Part shown: one piece after another, positions 7,199 to 11,742 of the stretch
Numbering within the stretch: the stretch's first letter is position 1
How the letters are laid out: each line of letters starts with the position of its first letter
Source of the DNA: CAYFUT01 sp964346395
GTDB taxonomy: Bacteria > Bacillota > Halanaerobiia > Halobacteroidales > Halobacteroidaceae
Length of the DNA stretch: 11,742 bases
Assembly: GCA_964346395.1 (NCBI GenBank)
Contig: CAYFUT010000075.1
Span: 1-11,742 of the forward strand
Reading direction: 5' to 3'
Notes under the pieces: model-generated
The model's database searches: none
Seen by the model: the letters and a program-made list of their open reading frames with translations, nothing else
Told to the model about the DNA's origin: nothing
Made by a program: the position numbers and the translations under genes

Positions 7199-7915
7199 GT
7201 GAAAAAAATAGTTAAACCAGTAATTGGAATTACTACTTTTTGTGGGACAGTAGATAATAAACATTACAATAAAGTTAGCTGTAGCTATATTAGAGTTATA
7301 TCTAAAGCAGGAGGAGTACCTGTTTTAATTCCGCAGTTAGAAAATATTCGAAAGGTAGAGAGTTATCTTCAATTAATAGATGGTTTAGTATTAAGTGGGG
7401 GTAAGGATATATCACCGCTTTATTATGGAGAAGAACCGAGTCAGCAAGTAACTGAACTTAATCCTATCCGTGACAAATGGGAAATAAAGTTGTTTGAAAA
7501 AGCTTATAATCATAATCTTCCTGTTTTGGGAATCTGCCGCGGGATGCAGTTGATGAATGTAGCCTTGGGTGGTAGTCTCTATCAGGATTTAAAAGAGCAG
7601 TCTATATCACATTGGCCTGATGATAAAGAATATCTTAATCATCAGGTGAGGATAAAGCTGGAAACTAAACTACATCAGACATTATGTTCAGATAAAATAA
7701 TCGTGAATTCTTATCATCACCAAGCAATTAAGAATTTAGCAGATGAATTTAAAGTAGCAGCTGAGTCGCAGGGAGAAATTATAGAAGCAATAGAGGCAGT
7801 AAAAGAAGATTTCGTGATTGGAGTTCAGTGGCATCCCGAGGATTTAGTTAGCAGTCGTCCTTGTTTTGTGCAATTATTTAAAAGTTTAGTTGATACAGCA
7901 GCAAATTTAAATTAA
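7199..7915 (+). CDS. class I glutamine amidotransferase-like / gamma-glutamyl hydrolase (peptidase C26, PuuD-like)
   Basis: Predicted cytosolic hydrolase of gamma-glutamyl amide bonds, like gamma-glutamyl-GABA hydrolase PuuD. At 238 aa it has the usual length. The nucleophile elbow GICRGMQ holds Cys113, and the other triad members are His212 and Glu214 in QWHPED; LSGGKDISPLYYGEEP and NSYHHQAIK are further family motifs. Numbering is from the GTG at 7199. That start is doubtful, because the ribosome binding site AAAGGGG overlaps or abuts it. The next in-frame codons give no ATG, and relatives usually start close to KPVIGITT, so initiation at ATA 7208 cannot be excluded. No amine or purine genes are nearby. 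Instead the gene carries the ars operon's promoter and operator, so it is probably induced by arsenite. Its substrate is unknown; a glutamyl-thiol compound is one guess. Confidence 0.82.
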   Translation: MKKIVKPVIGITTFCGTVDNKHYNKVSCSYIRVISKAGGVPVLIPQLENIRKVESYLQLIDGLVLSGGKDISPLYYGEEPSQQVTELNPIRDKWEIKLFEKAYNHNLPVLGICRGMQLMNVALGGSLYQDLKEQSISHWPDDKEYLNHQVRIKLETKLHQTLCSDKIIVNSYHHQAIKNLADEFKVAAESQGEIIEAIEAVKEDFVIGVQWHPEDLVSSRPCFVQLFKSLVDTAANLN

Positions 7916-7917
7916 GT

Positions 7918-7947
7918 TTGACATTTGCTTTGGCGAGCACATATAAT
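7918..7947 (+). promoter_or_regulatory. sigma-A promoter of the ars operon
   Basis: TTGACA (7918-7923), an 18-nt spacer and TATAAT (7942-7947). The -35 box begins 3 nt after the stop of the preceding gene. The spacer differs fully from the promoter at 7117, but the -10 box and the 7 nt after it are identical. Confidence 0.85.
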
Positions 7948-7957
7948 AAGTTTAGGT

Positions 7958-7982
7958 AATATATAAATAGATGTAAATATAT
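7958..7982 (+). promoter_or_regulatory. predicted ArsR operator (copy 2, autoregulatory)
   Basis: This AT-rich 25-nt element differs from copy 1 (7157-7181) at one position, with G at 7973 in place of A at 7172. It starts 10 nt after the -10 box, against 11 nt in copy 1. ArsR/SmtB repressors usually bind such elements over or after their own promoter. Confidence 0.7.
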
Positions 7983-8006
7983 AAATTAATAAAGGAGAGA
8001 GTTCTT

Positions 8007-8360
8007 ATGGATGAATTGGCTAAAGTACTGAAAGCTGCTGCTGACCCTAAAAGACTGCAGATGCTTGATCTATTATCCTGCGGGATGATGTGTGCTTGTG
8101 ATTTCACTGAAAAATTAGGGGTAAGTCAGCCTAATGTCTCGCACCATCTGAAGATTTTAAGAGAGGCTGGTTTAATTACTGCTAATAAACGAGGCCGATG
8201 GGTGGACTATAAAATTAATCATGAAAAAACAGACTGGCTGCAGGAGAAATTTGGCCAGGTAGTTGCTGAGTGTCCGAAAGGATGTGAGGTTACTCGAAGC
8301 AACTGTGAAGATAAAATTAATTTTTTGGAGGAGGTAGATGATGAGTCAGATAACAGTTAA
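8007..8360 (+). CDS. arsR: arsenite-responsive ArsR/SmtB family repressor
   Basis: Winged-helix repressor of 117 aa that leaves DNA when arsenite binds. The recognition region QPNVSHHLKILREAGLI (residues 41-57) and the wing (KRGRWVDYKI, 61-70) are clear. The sensor lies just before: C25, C29 and C31 in SCGMMCACDF, where C29-A-C31 replaces the classical CVC of E. coli ArsR ELCVCDL. A second cysteine group in the tail (C89, C93, C100) is extra and could add a ligand or a second site. The ATG follows AAAGGAGAG at good spacing. Its last 20 nt overlap arsD. It probably controls its own operon and the hydrolase gene at 7199 through the two matching operators. Confidence 0.93.
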   Translation: MDELAKVLKAAADPKRLQMLDLLSCGMMCACDFTEKLGVSQPNVSHHLKILREAGLITANKRGRWVDYKINHEKTDWLQEKFGQVVAECPKGCEVTRSNCEDKINFLEEVDDESDNS

Positions 8361-8664
8361 AGTTTATGAGCCGCCGATGTGTTGTTCCAGTGGTGTCTGC
8401 GGCCCTAGTGTAGATGATGAGCTAGTTAAATTTAGCGATGCATTAGAACAGTTAAAAGAGGAAGGAATTGAAGTAGAACGGAATGCGATGAATCAAAATC
8501 CTTTTGCCTTTCAGGAGAATCGATCAGTTTTAGATCTGGTTAACAACCAGGGGACTGAAGAGTTACCAGTTACTGAAATAAATGGGAAAGTAATTAAACT
8601 TGGAGAATATCCTAGTTTAGAAGAGTTAAGAAAAGAGATTAAAGAAATCAAGGAGGCTAATTAA
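8341..8664 (+). CDS. arsD: arsenite metallochaperone ArsD
   Basis: Cytosolic chaperone that receives arsenite and passes it to the ArsA ATPase, raising its affinity. The hallmark VYEPPMCCSSGVCG is near the N-terminus; C14, C15 and C20 correspond to the essential C12, C13 and C18 of E. coli ArsD. The protein is 107 aa and lacks the C-terminal vicinal cysteine pairs of the E. coli protein, which are not essential there. The ATG at 8341 is preferred over the adjacent ATG at 8338 because AGGAGG (8329-8334) is then 6 nt away. It overlaps the arsR end, and its stop shares a base with the arsA1 start (TAATG), so it is translationally coupled on both sides. Confidence 0.93.
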   Translation: MSQITVKVYEPPMCCSSGVCGPSVDDELVKFSDALEQLKEEGIEVERNAMNQNPFAFQENRSVLDLVNNQGTEELPVTEINGKVIKLGEYPSLEELRKEIKEIKEAN

Positions 8665-9548
8665 TGTCTAATAAAGAACCTAAATATATATTTTTCTCAG
8701 GTAAAGGCGGTGTCGGAAAGACTACTATGGCTTCGACTACTGCTATGTATTATGCTCAACAGGGGTTAAATACTATGCTGGTTACTACTGATCCGGCAGC
8801 TAATTTAACTGACGTATTTGAACAGGAAATTGGCCATAAAGTAACCGAAATTGAAGGTGTTGATAATTTACAGGCAATGGAAATAGATTCTGAACAGGCA
8901 ACTAAAGAGTATAAAGAAAATACTTTAGAGCCGATGCGAGAAATTTTTGATGAAGAAATGATGGAAGTAGTAGAAGAGCAGCTTAATTCACCGTGTACAG
9001 AAGAAATTGCTGCTTTTGATCGGTTTATAGATTTTATGGATGATGACCAGTATGAGGTGGTTATCTTTGATACTGCTCCTACAGGTCATACAATTAGACT
9101 ACTAGAACTGCCGGTGGACTGGAGTGAGCATATAGAAGAAAGTGCGGAAGGCAGCGGTCAGACCTGTATGGGGCCGGTGAAGAATATCCAGGACTCAAAA
9201 GAAAAATATGATCGAGCTATTGCTCTACTGAAAGATGAAGAGAAGACTGAATTCATCTTTGTTCTTCAGCCGGAAGGTAGTGCAATTCGAGAAACTATGA
9301 ATTCTAGTCAGGAGTTAGCTGAAATTGGAGTAACTACTACTTCGGTAATTGTCAATGGTATCTTACCGGAAGAAGAATGTACTAATCCTTTCTTTAAAAA
9401 GCGCTATGAGATGCAGCAGAAACATCTGCAAGAAATCGAAGAAAAAATTGAGTTACCAACTAAAAAAATGAAACAGTTAGATCAAGAAATTAAAGGTATC
9501 AATATGTTAAAGAAATTTGCTGAAATGCTATATAGGGAGGCAGCTTAA
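8664..9548 (+). CDS. arsA: ArsA arsenite-pump ATPase, half-size subunit 1
   Basis: Cytoplasmic ATPase subunit of 294 aa that energises arsenite extrusion. The deviant P-loop GKGGVGKTT is at residues 13-21, the TTDPAANLTDVF element at 41-52 and the signal transduction motif DTAPTGHT at 136-143. C111 in LNSPCTEE and C168 in GQTCMGP match the arsenite ligands C113 and C172 of the A1 half of E. coli ArsA. E. coli ArsA is a fused double ATPase of about 583 aa; here the halves are separate genes and probably form a heterodimer (inference). A further cysteine (PEEECTNP) is shared with subunit 2. The protein is strongly acidic. Get3/GET-type ATPases are related, but the arsenic context and ligand cysteines settle the call. 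Confidence 0.92.
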   Translation: MSNKEPKYIFFSGKGGVGKTTMASTTAMYYAQQGLNTMLVTTDPAANLTDVFEQEIGHKVTEIEGVDNLQAMEIDSEQATKEYKENTLEPMREIFDEEMMEVVEEQLNSPCTEEIAAFDRFIDFMDDDQYEVVIFDTAPTGHTIRLLELPVDWSEHIEESAEGSGQTCMGPVKNIQDSKEKYDRAIALLKDEEKTEFIFVLQPEGSAIRETMNSSQELAEIGVTTTSVIVNGILPEEECTNPFFKKRYEMQQKHLQEIEEKIELPTKKMKQLDQEIKGINMLKKFAEMLYREAA

Positions 9549-9550
9549 TT

Positions 9551-10453
9551 ATGAAAGAGGAATTAGAAGTATTATTACCTAATGATAAAAAACCATGTTT
9601 GGTATTTTTTGCCGGCAAAGGGGGAGTAGGAAAGACTTCTATTTCTTCGGCAGCGGCTGTTCATTTAGCTCGTAAGGAGTATAGAACATTACTGTTGACT
9701 ACTGATCCTGCTTCTCATTTAGAGGATGTTTTTGAGCAAGATGTAAGCGGAGAAGTAACTCGGGTGGAGGGGGTTAATGATTTAGATATTGTAAAAATAG
9801 ACCCTAAAGAAGCAGTAGAAAGATATAAAGATAAAGTATTAACGGAAGCTAAGGAGAAAGATTATTCCGAAGAAATGATTATGGGGCTGAAAGAAGAACT
9901 TAACTCGCCTTGCACAGAAGAGATGGCTGTTTTTGACCGATTTGTTGACTATACAGAAGCGGATGAGTATGATATTATTGTTTTTGATACGGCTCCTACG
10001 GGTCATACTATCCGCTTATTGGAGCTGCCGATGGATTGGGAACAACAGCTAGAAGTTAAGGTAGATAGTGCAACAGCTAATCAAGCAGATTTAGAATCTA
10101 AGGAGCGGTTTACGCGGGTAATTGAAAAGCTACAAGATCCGGAGCAGACTACATTTTCTTTTGTTCTTTATCCGGAAGAGACGCCGATTTTAGAGGCACA
10201 TCGAGCTGCTGAAGAGTTAAAAACTGTTGATGTGGATACGCAATTGGTAGTAGCGAATAAAATATTGCCGGAAGAATATTGTACTACACCTTATTTTAAG
10301 AACCGCAAGGAAATGCAGGATAAACATCTAGCCACTATGGAAGATAAGTTCTCTGCTCCAATTGTAGATATGCCGCTATTTGCGGAAGAAATTCAAGGTA
10401 TAGAAATGTTAAAGGAAGCAGGAGAAAAATTATTTAGTGAAGCTATCAATTAA
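9551..10453 (+). CDS. arsA: ArsA arsenite-pump ATPase, half-size subunit 2
   Basis: Second half-size ArsA of 300 aa, lying 2 nt after the first, with AGGGAGG (9534-9540) as ribosome binding site. The P-loop GKGGVGKTS is at residues 22-30, TTDPASHLEDVF at 50-61 and DTAPTGHT at 146-153. C121 in LNSPCTEE is the counterpart of C422 in the A2 half of E. coli ArsA. The second cysteine of subunit 1 (TCMGP) is missing, replaced by a VDSATANQ stretch. This mirrors E. coli ArsA, where A1 gives two ligands and A2 one. It therefore looks like a specialised A2 subunit rather than a redundant copy, made by tandem duplication and divergence. Confidence 0.92.
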   Translation: MKEELEVLLPNDKKPCLVFFAGKGGVGKTSISSAAAVHLARKEYRTLLLTTDPASHLEDVFEQDVSGEVTRVEGVNDLDIVKIDPKEAVERYKDKVLTEAKEKDYSEEMIMGLKEELNSPCTEEMAVFDRFVDYTEADEYDIIVFDTAPTGHTIRLLELPMDWEQQLEVKVDSATANQADLESKERFTRVIEKLQDPEQTTFSFVLYPEETPILEAHRAAEELKTVDVDTQLVVANKILPEEYCTTPYFKNRKEMQDKHLATMEDKFSAPIVDMPLFAEEIQGIEMLKEAGEKLFSEAIN

Positions 10454-10468
10454 ATGGAGGGAAAATTT

Positions 10469-10840
10469 ATGTCAGTAACAAGTAAAGCGGAAGAATTAAA
10501 AGAAGCATTGCAGAATTCTGAGGAGTACAAAAATTTAATAACAGCCGAACAGGATGTAGAAGCTGATGAAATAGCAAAACAGATTTTAAATGATTTTCAA
10601 ACTACCCAGAAAAAAGTTCGTCAAACTCAAAGACAGCGGCAGCAGGTTTCTCGAGAGTTAAAACAGGAATTGAATGAATTAAAATCTAAGATGCAGCAAA
10701 ATAATAAAATCAATAGCTATCTGGAAGCTCAGCAGAAATTTAATCAGGTCATGCAGCAGATTAATCAGACTATTGCTTCTACGTTAGGCCTTCAGCAAGG
10801 TGGCGGCGGTGGCTGTGCACCTGGTTGCGGTAGTTGTTAA
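10469..10840 (+). CDS. YlbF/YmcA-family protein with a C-terminal Gly-Cys tail, in the ars operon
   Basis: Small soluble protein of 123 aa, almost wholly helical. Residues about 3-105 resemble the YlbF/YmcA (Com_YlbF) family: KAEELKEALQNSEEYKNLI, then long Q/K/E-rich helices likely to form a coiled coil. Bacillus members form a complex that affects RNA processing and sporulation. This one ends in a glycine run followed by CAPGCGSC, three cysteines spaced C-x3-C-x2-C, not part of the family's core and suited to binding arsenite or a metal (inference). The ATG at 10469 is chosen over 10454 because GGAGGG (10456-10461) lies 7 nt before it. It sits between arsA2 and arsC on the same transcript, so it is probably made only under arsenic stress. 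Its function is unknown. Confidence 0.75.
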   Translation: MSVTSKAEELKEALQNSEEYKNLITAEQDVEADEIAKQILNDFQTTQKKVRQTQRQRQQVSRELKQELNELKSKMQQNNKINSYLEAQQKFNQVMQQINQTIASTLGLQQGGGGGCAPGCGSC

Positions 10841-10864
10841 TTTAAATAAAAAGGAGAGATAATT

Positions 10865-11278
10865 ATGTCAAAATACAAAATTGCTTTTGTTTGTGTAGGT
10901 AATTCGTGTCGGAGTCAAATGGCGGAAGGATTTGCTAAAGAATATGCTAGTGATCTATTTGAAGTTTATAGTGCCGGGACTAAACCGGCGCCGGAAGTAA
11001 AACCAAATGCGGTAAAAGTTATGGAAGAAATAGGGATTGATATTAGCGATCAGTATCCAAAGAAAACAGAAGAAATTCCTTCCGAGGTGGATCTTTTAAT
11101 TACTATGGGGTGTAATGTTGACTGTCCCTATATTCCCTGCAGCTATAGAAAAGACTGGGGTTTGGATGATCCGGCGGGAAAGCCGATAGAAGAATTTAGA
11201 AAAACGCGAGAGATAATTAAAGATAAAGTGCAAAATCTAATAGAAAAAGTTAATAATGAAGAGCTAGATTTAGCTTAA
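10865..11278 (+). CDS. arsC: arsenate reductase, ArsC of the low-molecular-weight phosphatase fold
   Basis: Reduces arsenate to arsenite, which the ArsD/ArsA proteins then handle. The 137-aa protein has the LMW-PTPase P-loop CVGNSCRSQMAEG at residues 10-22, with Cys10 as nucleophile and Arg16 holding the oxyanion. The redox pair expected in thioredoxin-type enzymes fits C83 and C87 (TMGCNVDCP), with C92 as an extra nearby cysteine. The general acid lies in LDDPAG (D101/D102). It is not the glutaredoxin-linked ArsC of E. coli plasmids. AAGGAGAG gives a good ribosome binding site, 24 nt after the YlbF-like gene. It is the last gene before the terminator at 11316. Confidence 0.92.
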   Translation: MSKYKIAFVCVGNSCRSQMAEGFAKEYASDLFEVYSAGTKPAPEVKPNAVKVMEEIGIDISDQYPKKTEEIPSEVDLLITMGCNVDCPYIPCSYRKDWGLDDPAGKPIEEFRKTREIIKDKVQNLIEKVNNEELDLA

Positions 11279-11315
11279 TTAAATTGTTGCTAATAAAAAA
11301 TAAATTTAAAAGTTT

Positions 11316-11348
11316 GAGGCCAACTTTTTCCGGTTGGCCTCTTTTTTT
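11316..11348 (+). terminator. intrinsic terminator of the ars operon
   Basis: GAGGCCAAC (11316-11324) pairs perfectly with GTTGGCCTC (11333-11341) around an 8-nt loop and is followed by seven T (11342-11348). It is 37 nt after the arsC stop. The group II intron begins at the very next base. Confidence 0.93.
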
Positions 11349-11742
11349 GTGTGCTCTGTAAATTATAGAAACAGCAGATGTGAATTCTGCCCATGCTGTT
11401 TTCGTCGTATCGGTGTGTGAAACCGACAAGACTAGGGTGTCTACCGTGAGGTAGAATCTGGAGAAGTTGAGGTGAGCAGTCAGCTCAAAACAATATGTGA
11501 ACCGTCGGAGTTTACACGGAGTGGTTCGAAGAACCCGGCGGGGCATGTAATAATGGCGACCCTCCAAGAATTTGGGGAAGTCCGAAGTCAGCTTGGGAGA
11601 TGCAGGTGGCTCTGGATAAAAAGTGACAACAACGAGAATGTCCATGCTGGATTATTATGTGTGATTATGGTTGAGATGACTGTAATAGTTTCTATAGTTG
11701 ACCGGAGGAGTTCTAATTTAGTTTTCCTACCAACGTAGGAAA
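11349..11742 (+). mobile_element. 5' part of a group II intron, inserted directly after the ars terminator (continues off the window)
   Basis: The DNA changes character at 11349: it begins GTGTG, which fits the group II intron 5' consensus GUGYG, and its GC content rises above the ars genes. Structured, non-coding segments typical of domain I follow, such as GTGAAACCGACAAGACTAGG, ACCGTGAGGT, GTGAACCG, AATGGCGACCC and AAGTGACAACAACG, an order remembered from bacterial group II introns carrying a reverse transcriptase. A hairpin (TTTCCTAC / GTAGGAAA, 11723-11742) closes the window. The intron-encoded protein and 3' end would lie beyond it. Open frames within this stretch look like shadows of the RNA. 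The structural class was not determined; insertion after a terminator is the habit of class C. Confidence 0.72.

Noticed and set aside
8664..10453. Get3/MinD/NifH-type ATPases instead of ArsA
   Set aside because: The P-loop is shared with those families, but the DTAPTGHT motif, the NSPCTEE cysteine and the arsD/arsC neighbours fit ArsA.
10865..11278. Protein tyrosine phosphatase instead of arsenate reductase
   Set aside because: The fold is shared, but the additional redox cysteines (C83, C87) and the operon context favour ArsC.
11250..11645. Open frame on the minus strand across the arsC end, terminator and intron
   Set aside because: It crosses a clear terminator and structured intron RNA, and the translation has no recognisable features.
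11472..11738. 88-aa open frame in the intron
   Set aside because: It lies in intron domain I, where the bases are explained by RNA structure; the true intron protein should lie further downstream.

Overview
The window looks like chromosomal DNA of a low-GC, strictly anaerobic Firmicute. Coding is AT-rich (TTA, GAA and GCT favoured), Shine-Dalgarno sites are strong, sigma-A promoters are near consensus, and the longest gene belongs to an oxygen-sensitive enzyme-activation family. The acidic proteins and gene content would suit the Halanaerobiales (Halobacteroidaceae type), but that is an inference and no marker gene here proves it.

Layout, all genes on the + strand. (1) Positions 1-457 hold no intact gene: a possible frameshifted gene remnant, a long imperfect stem-loop, a promoter, an 18-bp FadR/TetR-type operator and a 10-bp inverted repeat. 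(2) 458-4699 encodes a giant (1413 aa) BadF/HgdC-type activase fusion related to activators of 2-hydroxyacyl-CoA dehydratases. (3) 4730-6527: a promoter with a second copy of the same operator, then a TetR regulator and two half-size ArsP/YraQ-like permease subunits in a tight operon. (4) 6609-7007: a small cysteine-rich DGC-domain protein, followed by a strong hairpin. (5) 7117-7915: a class I glutamine amidotransferase-like hydrolase behind a perfect promoter and an AT-rich operator. (6) 7918-11348: an arsenic operon, arsR-arsD-arsA1-arsA2-(YlbF-like with Cys tail)-arsC, opened by a copy of the same promoter/operator module and closed by a clean intrinsic terminator. (7) 11349-11742: the 5' part of a group II intron abutting the terminator T-tract and running off the right edge.

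How it works together. Two small regulons can be read from the DNA. A FadR-like TetR protein probably represses both itself with the permeases and the upstream activase gene, because the same TGANTGA-N4-TCATTCA box lies just after both promoters. ArsR probably represses both its own operon and the hydrolase gene, because a 25-nt operator (24/25 identical) sits at the same place after both -10 boxes. In the ars operon, ArsC would reduce arsenate to arsenite, ArsD would hand arsenite to an ArsA1/ArsA2 ATPase that looks like the E. coli fused ArsA split into two genes, and ArsR would sense arsenite. No ArsB or Acr3 efflux permease is present. The least expected parts are the YlbF-family protein ending in a Gly/Cys tail inside the ars operon, the ArsR-linked glutamyl hydrolase, and the nearby split permease plus DGC protein that could be an accessory metalloid-export module.
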